The notes under the pieces were generated by a model that saw nothing but the letters and a program-made list of their open reading frames with translations, made no database searches and was not told the origin of the DNA. This document shows, one piece after another, positions 53,985-62,272 of a stretch of 64,000 nt of DNA. Numbering within the stretch: position 1 is the first letter of the stretch; each line of letters opens with the position of its first letter. The DNA is from CAWCDJ01 sp963796485 (GTDB lineage Bacteria; Acidobacteriota; Terriglobia; Bryobacterales; Bryobacteraceae). The translations under genes were made by a program, and so were the position numbers. The stretch covers positions 124,001-188,000 of the forward strand of contig CAWCLV010000006.1 of NCBI GenBank assembly GCA_963796485.1, given 5' to 3'.

Positions 53985-54458
53985 TCAATATTTTATAACA
54001 GCGCGGCTTTCGGAGCTATCGCTCCCGGATTGTTCGCGCGCCGCGCGCGTCGCCAACTCGTCGCAGCGGTTGTTGTCGGCGTGATCGGCGTGGCCCTTGG
54101 TCCATGTCCAGGAAGTCTGGTGCCGGTTCACCTGCTCGTCGAGATCCTTCCACAGGTCCTGGTTGACCACCGGCTTCTTGGCAGCGGTCATCCAGCCCTT
54201 CCGCTTCCAGCCGTGGATCCAGTTGGTGATTCCGTTCTTGACGTATTCGGAATCCGTGACGACTTCCACCGCGCAGTTCTCTTTGAGCGTCCGCAGCCCT
54301 TCAATGGCGGCCCGCAGCTCCATGCGGTTGTTCGTGGTGTGCGGCTCGCTTCCCCAGATCTCTTTCTTGTTCCCGTTGTAGCGGAGGATGGCGGCCCACC
54401 CCCCCGGTCCGGGATTGCCGATGCAGGCGCCGTCCGTGATCAACTGGACCTGCTTCAT
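53985..54458 (-). CDS. rnhA: Ribonuclease HI
   Basis: 157 residues. It cleaves RNA in RNA-DNA hybrids. Catalytic carboxylates: Asp9 (LITDGACIGNPGPGGW), Glu47 (NNRMELRA), Asp69 (VVTDSEYVKNGI) and Asp133 (NNRCDELA); also His123 in TKGHADH. Length matches E. coli RNase HI (155). The ATG at 54456-54458 overlaps the Dus stop by four bases, so the two are coupled. Confidence 0.97.
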   Translation of the reverse strand: MKQVQLITDGACIGNPGPGGWAAILRYNGNKKEIWGSEPHTTNNRMELRAAIEGLRTLKENCAVEVVTDSEYVKNGITNWIHGWKRKGWMTAAKKPVVNQDLWKDLDEQVNRHQTSWTWTKGHADHADNNRCDELATRAAREQSGSDSSESRAVIKY

Positions 54459-55465
54459 TGCGCGGCCACCGGTTCGCCCTGGAAGAAGCCGTCCACCAGA
54501 TTGAGGATCTCCGCCGGCTCGTGGGCATGGTAGATCGAAGCCCGCAGTTGGGCGCCGTGGCGCACGCCGTGGGTGAAGTAGGTGGCGAACTGTTTCATTT
54601 TGCCGGCGCAATCCCTCTCGCGTCGATCCACGAGCATGGAGTAGTATTGGCGCATCATTTGATAGCGGTCCTGCTGAGTCGGTTCGTCGTACACTCCGGT
54701 TGCCAGATACTGCCCGATCTGCCGGAAGATCCACGGATTGGAGCTTGCGGTGCGGCCGATCATCACGGCGTCGCATTGGGTCTCGGCGACCATCCGGACC
54801 GCGTCCCCGGGGGTGACGATATCGCCGTTGCCGATCACCGGAATGCGTACCGCCGCTTTCACCTCGGCGATGCGACTCCAATCGGCTTTGCCGCTGTAGC
54901 CCTGCTCACGCGTGCGGGGATGCAGGGCGATGGCATCCAGGCCGCAATCTTCCGCCAGCCGGGCCATCTTCACGGCCACCAGCTCCTCGTCATTCCAGCC
55001 GGCGCGGTACTTCATGGTGAAAGGGATCGTGATGGCCGCGCGCACGGTGCGCAGCAGGCGTTCAACCAGCGGCAGATCGCGCAGCAGCCCCGAGCCCCCG
55101 TTGCACTTCACGACTTTGTTCACCGGGCAGCCGAAATTGATATCGAGAATGTCGAACCCCAGGTCCTGGCAGACGCGCGCGGCATCCGCCATCACCTCCG
55201 GATCGGCGCCGAAAAGCTGCGCGGAAATCGGGTGCTCGTCGGGATCGAAAGCAAGATACTTGAGCGTCTTGGTCGCCTTGCGGGCGCCCTGCGACGCGCT
55301 CACCCCGTGCGAGCTGGTGAACTCCGTCATGATCAGGCCGTTTCCGCCCAGGCTCCTGATAAAGCGCCGGAAAACGGTATCCGTCACCCCCGCCATGGGC
55401 GCCAGCACGGTGGCCGGCGAAACCCTGACTGGACCGATTGAAAAGCTTGTGGGGAAAGGATGCAT
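54455..55465 (-). CDS. tRNA-dihydrouridine synthase (DusB-like)
   Basis: 336 residues. FMN-dependent reduction of tRNA uridines to dihydrouridine. Catalytic Cys113 in DINFGCPVNKVVKCNGGSGLLRD; MAGVTDTVFRRFIRSLGG, FTMKYRAGWNDEE, LHPRTREQGYSGKADW, GNGDIVTPGDA and MIGRTASSNPWIF are the family blocks. It is first in a gene pair with rnhA, and divergent from the glycine-zipper gene. Confidence 0.94.
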   Translation of the reverse strand: MHPFPTSFSIGPVRVSPATVLAPMAGVTDTVFRRFIRSLGGNGLIMTEFTSSHGVSASQGARKATKTLKYLAFDPDEHPISAQLFGADPEVMADAARVCQDLGFDILDINFGCPVNKVVKCNGGSGLLRDLPLVERLLRTVRAAITIPFTMKYRAGWNDEELVAVKMARLAEDCGLDAIALHPRTREQGYSGKADWSRIAEVKAAVRIPVIGNGDIVTPGDAVRMVAETQCDAVMIGRTASSNPWIFRQIGQYLATGVYDEPTQQDRYQMMRQYYSMLVDRRERDCAGKMKQFATYFTHGVRHGAQLRASIYHAHEPAEILNLVDGFFQGEPVAAQ

Positions 55466-55554
55466 GCGCCTCGAATTACTTAATTTTAACGGTTGCGGGA
55501 CGGAAACGGAACCGGGCAGCCGCCCGTCATTGTGGTTTGAGGAGAAAAGATGTG

Positions 55555-56517
55555 ATGAAGCCAGTGCAAATTGGCCTGCTGGTAGTTGCCGGAGCGATTG
55601 GCGGGGCGCTCGTGATGAAGGTCACGCAGAAGACCCCCGATGCGCCGAAGGCCGTCCCCGTGGCCGCTGTCGAGACCCCGGCCCCCGCGCCGGCCGCCCC
55701 AGCGGCGCCCGTTGAACCGCCTCCGGTGGAAACGGCCAAGCCGTCGCCGGTGGTGGAGACCGCGAAGCCCTCGCCGGTCGAGCGGCCGAAGCCGGTGGAG
55801 CACGTGGCGAAGCACCATCACATCGTCTCCACACACAAGCCGGATCCCGAACCGCCGGTGGTGGCGCGGAATGAGCCGCCGCGCCAGGTAGTCCCCGCTC
55901 CCCCCCCGCAACCGGTTGAGCAGCCGGCTCCCGTTGCCCCACTCGCGCGCCCCGAGCCGGAAGTCGTTGCTCCAGCCGCTCCGCCTCCGCCCGCTCCCAA
56001 GGTGACGCTGAACGCCGGAATGGCCATTCCGGTGCGCCTGATTGACGGGTTGTCTTCGGAGCGCAACATGCCCGGCGATACGTTTACGGGTAGTCTTGAC
56101 CGGCCGCTGGTAGTCGATGGCTTCGTCATTGCCGAGCGCGGCGCGCGAGTGGAAGGGCGCGTGGTGGCGTCCGACCGTGGCGGTAAGGTGAAGGGCCTTG
56201 CAGCGCTGGCCGTTGAGCTGACGCGGCTTCACACATCCGACGGCCAGACGGTCGCGATTCAAACCGACAGCTTCGAGCGGCACGCGGCCCAGACCCATAC
56301 CCAGGACGCCGAGAAGGTCGGCGCCGGCGCGGCGCTCGGGGCCATCATCGGGGCCATCGCCGGCGGCGGCAAAGGAGCGGCCATCGGCGCGGGCGTCGGC
56401 GGCGGGGCGGGTGCGGGTGACGTCATGCTCACCCGCGGCAAGCCGGCGACCATTCCTTCGGAAACGCGAATCAACTTCCGCCTCCGCGCGCCGATCACCC
56501 TGACGGAACACCGGTAG
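55555..56517 (+). CDS. Pro-rich envelope protein with C-terminal glycine zipper
   Basis: 320 residues. An N-terminal hydrophobic segment (IGLLVVAGAIGGALVMKV) is an anchor or signal; then about 140 residues of Pro, Ala, Val and Glu (for example APAPAAPAAPVEPPPVETAKPSP) with a His pair. The remainder has a beta-rich part (MAIPVRLIDGLSSERNMPGDTFTGSLDRPLVVDG) and a glycine zipper (GAGAALGAIIGAIAGGGKGAAIGAGVGGGAGAG), a membrane-associated motif seen in envelope proteins. ATG at 55555 has a GAGGAGAAAAG box. Function unknown. Confidence 0.75.
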   Translation: MKPVQIGLLVVAGAIGGALVMKVTQKTPDAPKAVPVAAVETPAPAPAAPAAPVEPPPVETAKPSPVVETAKPSPVERPKPVEHVAKHHHIVSTHKPDPEPPVVARNEPPRQVVPAPPPQPVEQPAPVAPLARPEPEVVAPAAPPPPAPKVTLNAGMAIPVRLIDGLSSERNMPGDTFTGSLDRPLVVDGFVIAERGARVEGRVVASDRGGKVKGLAALAVELTRLHTSDGQTVAIQTDSFERHAAQTHTQDAEKVGAGAALGAIIGAIAGGGKGAAIGAGVGGGAGAGDVMLTRGKPATIPSETRINFRLRAPITLTEHR

Positions 56518-56528
56518 CCTTCGGCGGA

Positions 56529-56903
56529 TTACCCGCCGCCGCCGGGGCGCACCAGCCGAAGCCTGACGATCAGCATTCCGTACGCAAATCTCGCCTGCTG
56601 CCGGAGCAGCGCGATGGCCAGGTCGGGACGGTCGCGTTCGGATCGTACGATCAGCACCTTGAGAGCCATTGAGGTACGCTTGAAATCGCCGGCCAACTCC
56701 CGCAGGTACGTTCGGTGCGCGCGGCCGTTCGGCGGGTGAGGCTCGAGGGTGAATTCGCCGAGCGACCCGGGAGCCAAAGGCAGGCCGGGTTTCGATGTGA
56801 TTCGCCAGGCGAGAACCGCCATAAGCGCAATCAGACCTACCACTGCGATCGAAGCTGCAATGACGAGGCTCATGCGCAGTATTCCGACCTTAGTTTGACT
56901 CAC
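56529..56903 (-). CDS. Small single-pass membrane protein
   Basis: 124 residues. One helix (LVIAASIAVVGLIALMAVLAWRI) near the N-terminus, then a soluble part with RTYLRELAGDFKRTSMALKVLIVRSERDRPDLAIALLRQQARFAYGMLIVRLRLVRPG, rich in Arg. GTG start. I do not recognise a family. It lies convergent with the glycine-zipper gene (11 bases apart), and may be a real but unnamed envelope protein. Confidence 0.5.
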   Translation of the reverse strand: MSQTKVGILRMSLVIAASIAVVGLIALMAVLAWRITSKPGLPLAPGSLGEFTLEPHPPNGRAHRTYLRELAGDFKRTSMALKVLIVRSERDRPDLAIALLRQQARFAYGMLIVRLRLVRPGGGG

Positions 56904-57001
56904 CCGCCGATGCCGGCGCCAGTTACGGAAGCATTGGTTATGTACGGTTATCGGGAGATACCTGGAACCGCCCGCTAACCCGATGCGACCCCGGCTATCT
57001 A

Positions 57002-57640
57002 TCAGGCTGGGGGCAGGTCATCCACTTGTCTCCGGTAGAGTTCGTAGCATTGCGGGCACAATCCATGACTGATGTCCGCCCGGGAGTGATCGCGGATATA
57101 GCGTTCCAACTGCTCCCAGGCTCCATCGGTCCGGCGGATCATTTTGCATCCCATACAGATTGGCAGAATTCCCCGGAGGTCCGCCAGTTCGCGGTTCCGC
57201 TCCTCCTCGAGTGCCTCCCGGGCCTGAATCCGCTCGGTGACATCCGTGCAGCTCCCTGCGTAGCCCCGGAATTTCTGATTTCTGCCAAAGAGCGGTATAC
57301 CGCGGTCGCAGATCCAACGGTAAACACCGTCGTGACGCCGCAGGCGATACTCGATCTCAAACGGCTGCCGTTTTTCGAACGCTTCGAAGTAAGTAGAAAG
57401 ACAATGCGGTAAATCTAAGGGATGAACGCCTTCCGTCCACTGGTTGCCGCACTCTTCTTTTAGGGTGCGGCCCCGGAAACTAAGCCAGCGTTCATTGAAA
57501 TAATCGCACTCGGCAGCCAAATTGGAGCGCCAGATCATGATTGGCGCCTGATCGATTAAGGTCTTGTACTCACGTTGAGAGAGCTTTTTCGTAGCGCCGT
57601 ATCGGGAACGCGCGGGCCGTTGTATTCCAGTACCGCCCAT
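57002..57640 (-). CDS. PAS-domain protein with four-Cys C-terminal tail
   Basis: 212 residues. A PAS domain (ECDYFNERWLSFRGRTLKEECGNQWTEGVHPLDLPHCLSTYFEAFEKRQPFEIEYRLRRHDGVYRWICDRGIPLFGRNQKFRGYAGSCTDVTER) and a C-terminal block ILPICMGCKMIRRTDGAWEQLERYIRDHSRADISHGLCPQCYELYRR. The two CxxC pairs and spacing match a tail found on some PAS histidine kinases and response regulators, but no kinase or output domain is present. It may signal through protein contact. Confidence 0.75.
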   Translation of the reverse strand: MGGTGIQRPARSRYGATKKLSQREYKTLIDQAPIMIWRSNLAAECDYFNERWLSFRGRTLKEECGNQWTEGVHPLDLPHCLSTYFEAFEKRQPFEIEYRLRRHDGVYRWICDRGIPLFGRNQKFRGYAGSCTDVTERIQAREALEEERNRELADLRGILPICMGCKMIRRTDGAWEQLERYIRDHSRADISHGLCPQCYELYRRQVDDLPPA

Positions 57641-57979
57641 GGCCTACCCCTCTGCCAATTTTGCTTTGCGTCTGTGTCCTGGTCAACAGGAATTTTGCAG
57701 CATTGGAGCGGACCCTTACTTTTGAGGAAGCGCCCGTAATCGAACCCCTAGGGCTGCGCGAAAAGATACCAGCCTGCCACGCACGCCGGCTCGGGCGCGC
57801 TTGCGAGTCTCGGCAGCGTTGCCCTTGGCAAGCCGCATGCACGTGAGAGCGAGGGGTCATTGCAGCCATGGCGGACGTTACCTCTTCCGATCCGGCTGCC
57901 GTCTACCGGTTGGGATGGGGCTTGACCGCTGCGCTGCTGCCGGCGCTCGCTTCCCTGCCGGTTCCCTGAAGGCTGCAAG
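57641..57979. other. Non-coding stretch before the transporter gene
   Basis: 339 bases with no gene I can support. An ATG frame at 57868-57969 would give a 33-residue peptide with no recognisable feature, and a promoter for the transporter and perhaps for the divergent PAS gene should lie here. The last 12 bases have a weak AAGG box before the transporter ATG at 57980. Confidence 0.5.
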
Positions 57980-58816
57980 ATGGATTGGCTGAAGCTATTT
58001 GCGGCCGTCTTCACGGCGGCGATGATGTTCTCGGCAGGGGCGGCCATTTCGGAACGGGAGATCCGGCGCGTGGCCGCCGACCGGAATCTCCTGGTTCGGG
58101 CATACGTCGCGAATATCATAGTAGTGCCGCTGCTGGCTTGGATGCTGGCGCATGCGTTCCACCTCAGGAGAGACGTGGCACTGGGTGCCGTGCTTGCGGC
58201 GATCTGCCCCGGAGCGCCGTTCGGAACTTATATGGCGGGGCGATCGAGGCGAGGAGTTGCGCTGGCGGTCATCCTGACCTGCGGATTGACCTTCAGCTCT
58301 CTGGTAACCACCCCGATCACCTCGCTGCTCATTTTCGGCCCGGGGAAGATGGTCTCGTTGCCGCCGGGGCGCGGGTTGCTGATTACGCTGCTGATCGTGC
58401 TCTTGCCGGTCCTCATTGCACAGGCAGCGCGGCGCCTGTCGCCGGAGGCGGCGATGCGCCTTGGCAGGGCGGCTGGTATGCTTGCATTCGCCGCATTGAT
58501 AGCGGGAAGCGCCGCCGCGGCGGGCCTCAGGTCGCGGGGTGTTCGAATGGTGGGCTGGAGCGGATCGGCCCTGATTCTCTCGCTGGTATTGGTCTCGATG
58601 GCGGTCGGGTGGTTGTTCGGGAAGTCGCCCGAGTCGCGGGCCACACTGGCGACCAGCACCGGCCTTCGAAACGTGGGCCTGGCCTATCTCTTCGCCGAAT
58701 ACAGTTTTCCGGATTCCCAGGCGCAACTGGGTGTCGCGGCCTATAGCATACTTATGTTGCTGCCTAACTTCACTTACACGATGGTGACGCGCCGGAGGGC
58801 AACACCCGCGCAATAG
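57980..58816 (+). CDS. Bile acid/sodium symporter (BASS)-family transporter
   Basis: 278 residues, about 9 membrane helices. It has the BASS pattern: MMFSAGAAIS, NIIVVPLLAWMLAHAF, AICPGAPFGTYMAGRSRRGVALAV (the sodium-site loop region), and a second-half crossover ATSTGLRNVGLAYLFAEYSFP. These carry organic anions with sodium. Substrate unknown. The gene stands alone, divergent from the PAS gene. Confidence 0.82.
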   Translation: MDWLKLFAAVFTAAMMFSAGAAISEREIRRVAADRNLLVRAYVANIIVVPLLAWMLAHAFHLRRDVALGAVLAAICPGAPFGTYMAGRSRRGVALAVILTCGLTFSSLVTTPITSLLIFGPGKMVSLPPGRGLLITLLIVLLPVLIAQAARRLSPEAAMRLGRAAGMLAFAALIAGSAAAAGLRSRGVRMVGWSGSALILSLVLVSMAVGWLFGKSPESRATLATSTGLRNVGLAYLFAEYSFPDSQAQLGVAAYSILMLLPNFTYTMVTRRRATPAQ

Positions 58817-58936
58817 GGGAAACAGTTGCTGCACACCAATGCGGGCCCACACTGCTCGAAGTTGACTTTCGATAGCTCGGAATGGGTCAACTACAGGCAA
58901 TGTTCCACTCGGGAGCTTCACATATTCTAATCGGAT

Positions 58937-60295
58937 GTGGCAGCCAATCGAACGCATCCTACGGCCGTCTGCGCCGCTTGGATCGCGCTCCTCGGTTTTT
59001 CAGCGAGCCCGATATTCGCCGAAGCCCCTCTGCGGATTGTGTCCCCGCCCAACGGCGCTGTGTTTCGTCCGGGCGAGACCGTTACCATCACGGTCCGCGC
59101 CAATAGAACGTACACGCACGTCGCGCTCATCCCCGTAGCTCCGTTGCAGGGTCTTCCAATGCTCTCGGCCGAACCCTACAGTTTTTCGTTCCCGCTTGCG
59201 AGCGACCTGGCGGCGGGCATTTACACATTCACCGCCATTGGCAGTCCCGGGGAGCCCGGTTCCGTGGGTTTTGATTCTTCCGAACCGGTGGAGATCGATG
59301 TCGAGCCGATCTGGCCCGCGCCGGCCGACGGATCCCGGTTGGTTCACGACTCCCCCGGGGTTAGGGTGGAAACCTTCGGAATCCCGCTGCGTCATCGTTC
59401 CGCCATCTCCTATCCGTCCGAAGCTCTGGCGCATGGCATCGAGGGCACCGTGGTGGTCGACATTATGCCGGATTGGGAAGGCCGGACGGAGGGCGTCAAT
59501 GTGGTGTCCGGTCCGCGGGAACTGGCCAAGCATGTGATTCGATCCGTATCGACCTGGCATTACGCCGAGAAGGTCGGCGACAGCAAGCCGCGGCGTGTGA
59601 GCGTAACCTTCGATCTTGCCCAAGGCGCCAGCCCAACGATTTCGGATCACGGAACGGTTCCACGGCTGGTTGACAACCTGCCCTATCAATTCTGGGTCTC
59701 GACCAGGAGCCGCTCCCTCCGGTTCGAGTTAAAGAAACTCACCGTCTTGGGCCTTTCCGAAGACGATACTCGCAACTTAACCGCTTTCTACAGCACCGCC
59801 AATATTCACGAAGGCGATGAAGCTGACGTTGAGAAACTGTACGCTGTCCGATCGGTTGCCGGCAGATTCGATCACGATCTCCGCACCTATTTTCTACGTG
59901 AAGGGAGCGAAATCTCGGCGACCATCGCGCCCGTGGGCTTCATAGCGGGGGACATGGGCGACGAGCCGCCAATTCAGACCGAGCGCGTGCCGCCCGGAGT
60001 GGCGCCCGGGCGAATCCTGGTGTCCGCGACTGACCAGGCTCGCAGGCTCATTTCCAGGGTGGAGCCCGAGTACCCGTGGTCGGCCAGAGTAAGTCACATC
60101 CAGGGCGTTGTCCGGGTACGAATCATCATCGGCGAGGATGGCCGAGTGCTGAACCTCGAACCGAGAGGCCATCCACTCCTGTGCGGCGCGGCAGAAGCAG
60201 CGGTGAAGCAATGGATCTATTCGCCGGCAGTAGTGAACGGCCGTGCGGTCGAAGTCATCACCGAAGCTAACTTGGAATTCTACCTGGTCAAATAG
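58937..60295 (+). CDS. Secreted protein with two TonB_C-like domains
   Basis: 452 residues. A signal peptide (VCAAWIALLGFSASPIFAEAP) and a beta-sandwich (PLRIVSPPNGAVFRPGETVTITVRAN) precede two TonB-C-like domains: the first about ISYPSEALAHGIEGTVVVDIMPDWEGRTEGVNVVSG, the second LISRVEPEYPWSARVSHIQGVVRVRIIIGEDGRVLNLEPRGHPLLCGAAEAAVKQWIYSPAVVNGRAVE. It lacks a membrane helix and a Pro-rich linker, so it cannot act as classical TonB. GTG start. Function unclear. Confidence 0.75.
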   Translation: MAANRTHPTAVCAAWIALLGFSASPIFAEAPLRIVSPPNGAVFRPGETVTITVRANRTYTHVALIPVAPLQGLPMLSAEPYSFSFPLASDLAAGIYTFTAIGSPGEPGSVGFDSSEPVEIDVEPIWPAPADGSRLVHDSPGVRVETFGIPLRHRSAISYPSEALAHGIEGTVVVDIMPDWEGRTEGVNVVSGPRELAKHVIRSVSTWHYAEKVGDSKPRRVSVTFDLAQGASPTISDHGTVPRLVDNLPYQFWVSTRSRSLRFELKKLTVLGLSEDDTRNLTAFYSTANIHEGDEADVEKLYAVRSVAGRFDHDLRTYFLREGSEISATIAPVGFIAGDMGDEPPIQTERVPPGVAPGRILVSATDQARRLISRVEPEYPWSARVSHIQGVVRVRIIIGEDGRVLNLEPRGHPLLCGAAEAAVKQWIYSPAVVNGRAVEVITEANLEFYLVK

Positions 60296-60349
60296 CGTGC
60301 CCGCAGCCTGCGTGAATCGGTAGAATAGCCCTCTGGTAAACTGGATCGG

Positions 60350-60425
<76 letters not shown>

Positions 60426-60447
60426 AATTCCTCAAACACTTTGGGGG

Positions 60448-60759
60448 CTACTGGATGGTGACTGGCTGGCCATTGTCAGCAATTCTGTCAGCAACAGGCG
60501 CCGGAACGGGAAGATTTGCGCCCGGCTTTTCCTTGGCGGGCGGCGCCAGTATGCTATCCATGCGGCTCGCGACTTCCTGCTGCATCGTTGGAAGCACGTG
60601 CGCGTACAAGTTCATCGTGATGCTGATTTGGCTGTGGCCCGGAATCTCCATGATCGCGCGCGGCTGAACGCCCTGCGCCAACAACAGCGTGGCGCATCCG
60701 TGCCGCAGATCGTGGAACCTGATCTTCCGCAGGCCAGCAGCTTCCAACGCGGCCGCCAC
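60448..60759 (-). pseudogene. Tyrosine recombinase (integrase), C-terminal fragment
   Basis: 103 residues left of a phage-type integrase. The C-terminal catalytic blocks are present: HDLRHG (His and Arg), GHSQISITMNLYAHV with Gly-His and the nucleophile Tyr. The N-terminal DNA-binding half and the first catalytic Arg are gone; a repeat copy at 60771-60844 lies right at the break. The stop is 22 bases from the tRNA end. Probably non-functional. Confidence 0.85.
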
Positions 60760-60770
60760 TCCAGGCGGCG

Positions 60771-60844
60771 GGTTGGCCAGCTACTACCAAGCGGCGCGCC
60801 GGGCACGACGTGGGCACCGCGTGCGCCAAGGGCGGCCCGCCGCG
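60771..60844. repeat. GC-rich repeat of the element, copy A
   Basis: About 74 bases, imperfectly repeated at 61121-61190 and 61886-61958. The shared core is GTGGGC...CC followed by GTGCGC and AAGGGCGG. It lies at the truncated upstream end of the integrase fragment. The surrounding 60760-61197 otherwise holds no supported gene. Confidence 0.7.
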
Positions 60845-61120
60845 CGTTACCTGGAGGACCACGCCGGCGGTGAAGACCGTTCACTATCCCGGGAACCCCA
60901 AACAGAGGCTGCCTGGCGATTCAGGACGGCGGCCGGCGGGCCCGGGCGCTCCGGGCGCGCGAGGAACGCCAGCGGCAGCCGAAGTGAATTGATGCACGGG
61001 TGCAGGGGGGCGGCGGGGAGAACCAATGCGGCCAGTTTCCGTGCCCTCCAACCTGTCCCGTCGGTGCCTCGCAAACTCTTGTGCCAGAACCGGGCGGAAG
61101 GCTTTTCTGGCTCGTGCGCC

Positions 61121-61190
61121 GGTGGTCCTGTCCTACTAACCCCCGCCGCGGGCGACACTTGGGCGCCCGCTGCGCACGGGGGCGGCGTGG
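61121..61190. repeat. GC-rich repeat of the element, copy B
   Basis: Same core as copy A (TGGGCGCCCG, TGCGCA, GGGCGG), same orientation, and ends 8 bases downstream (in minus-strand sense) of the frameshifted small gene. Confidence 0.65.
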
Positions 61191-61197
61191 TGTAGCG

Positions 61198-61442
61198 CTA
61201 CTCGATCTCCTGGCCGAAAGGAGCCATACCCTTGGCCAGCACGGTTTTCGGATACTCACCTGATCCGCACAATTCGAAGAGCCGAAGTCCTTATACCAAT
61301 CGCCCTCAGGCGCCTGTGGTGCGGACCGGACCCACTCCTGCAAGCGCGCCAGATCCGCCAGTTTGATCTCACGCTGCTGAACGCGCTCCAGCAGGTGTTG
61401 CCACAGGCCGCGCGGCAGCTCAGCGAATCGTATCTCCGGCAA
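61198..61442 (-). pseudogene. Frameshifted small partner gene of the ribbon-helix-helix gene
   Basis: The first part reads MPEIRFAELPRGLWQHLLERVQQREIKL... to GDWYKDFGS in one frame. About 27 further residues (FELCGSGEYPKTVLAKGMAP ... then EIE and stop) continue in another frame from 61285 or so to the stop at 61198-61200. A single-base loss near SS in GSSNC would explain it. I believe the intact form is a small protein of about 80 residues of unknown function. It overlaps the RHH gene by 23 bases. Confidence 0.7.
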
Positions 61443-61734
61443 TGGCGTCTTTCCCGAAGATCGCGCGGATGAGATCCTTGCCCGCCGCGTTCTTGCGGGC
61501 GGGTTCCTGCTCGCCCACGAAGCGCTGGTAGGTGGTCTTCAGGTTCTCCCTGGCGTCCTGTTCCGCCTGGACGCCACGCTCGGCCAGAGAGACGAGGGCG
61601 CGGCTCATGGTGAGATGGCGCGCTGTTGCCACGCGCCGGACTTCCGCAGCCAGCGGCGCCGGGATCGTAACGCTCTGCCGTACCGGCTTTGCCCGGTTAC
61701 CACGTGCTCGATTCGTTCTGGTCGCCATACCCAT
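61420..61734 (-). CDS. Ribbon-helix-helix (CopG-like) DNA-binding protein
   Basis: 104 residues. RQSVTIPAPLAAEVRRVATARHLTMSRALVSLAERGVQ is a ribbon-helix-helix pattern, with the strand residues QSVTIP and helix AEVRRVATARHLTMSRALVSL. The tail is acidic and helical (QDARENLKTTYQRFVGEQEPARKN). Such proteins are often antitoxins or repressors. It is followed by the frameshifted gene in an overlapping pair reminiscent of a toxin-antitoxin module, though no toxin domain is seen. Confidence 0.75.
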   Translation of the reverse strand: MGMATRTNRARGNRAKPVRQSVTIPAPLAAEVRRVATARHLTMSRALVSLAERGVQAEQDARENLKTTYQRFVGEQEPARKNAAGKDLIRAIFGKDAIAGDTIR

Positions 61735-61885
61735 ATTCTACCGTGGCTGCACCACTGTGGTGCACGAGCAGCGAACGCCTCTGGAGACCGCCAAAAGTTT
61801 CCAGAGGGGTAGACACGCCGGCCGGTCCGTCCGTCCGCGGTTATAGTGGGGCGAATTTCGCCCAAGGGGCTGTCTCAACGGCGCC

Positions 61886-61958
61886 GGTTGGTCCCGTGCT
61901 GCCAGCCCGCCGCCGCCGGCGCAACGTGGGCGCCCGGTGCGCAAAGGGCGGTGCGGTG
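61886..61958. repeat. GC-rich repeat of the element, copy C
   Basis: Best match to copy A (about three quarters identical), same orientation. It lies upstream of the ribbon-helix-helix gene. The stretch 61735-62106 holds no supported gene beyond this repeat and a 20-base sequence (61985-62004) that also occurs at 60474-60493 inside the integrase fragment. Confidence 0.7.
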
Positions 61959-62106
61959 TGGGGCCGGGCGGGGCGGCCCAAGGCTGTCAGCAATTCTGTC
62001 AGCACCACCGTTGGACAGACACGCGTCTTCGTGGACGCAATGGAAGGTCCAGTCCCATAAGTCTTTGATAACTGGACGCAGTGGAACCAGTGGACGCGAA
62101 AAGCCG

Positions 62107-62154
62107 GGACTCATCCTCCGTTGGTCGAAGGTTCAAATCCTTCAGGGCCCACCA
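62107..62154 (+). repeat. attR: partial tRNA-Ile2 3' half
   Basis: A 48-base copy of the 3' part of the tRNA gene including the CCA end. It lacks the 5' acceptor and D arms, so it is not a tRNA. The anticodon positions differ by two bases (CC for AA just after CAT). It marks the right end of the element. Confidence 0.88.
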
Positions 62155-62272
62155 ATTAAATCAACAGATTGGGCCTCATCGAAATCCCGAGTCATCTCGG
62201 TTCACCCACCCTTTTTTCAGCGTCCGGCATCTCTTTCGGAACCACCGCCCCGGGTCCGTTCACCTGTGCCGG

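Noticed and set aside
53985..54881. A longer frame joining rnhA with sequence inside the Dus gene
   Set aside because: RNase HI begins at 54458; the upstream part is the shadow of the Dus gene.
57868..57969. 33-residue open frame before the transporter gene
   Set aside because: No ribosome-binding site or recognisable feature; could be a leader peptide but unsupported.
62107..62154. Second tRNA gene
   Set aside because: Only the 3' half matches; no D arm or 5' acceptor strand, so it is an att duplicate.
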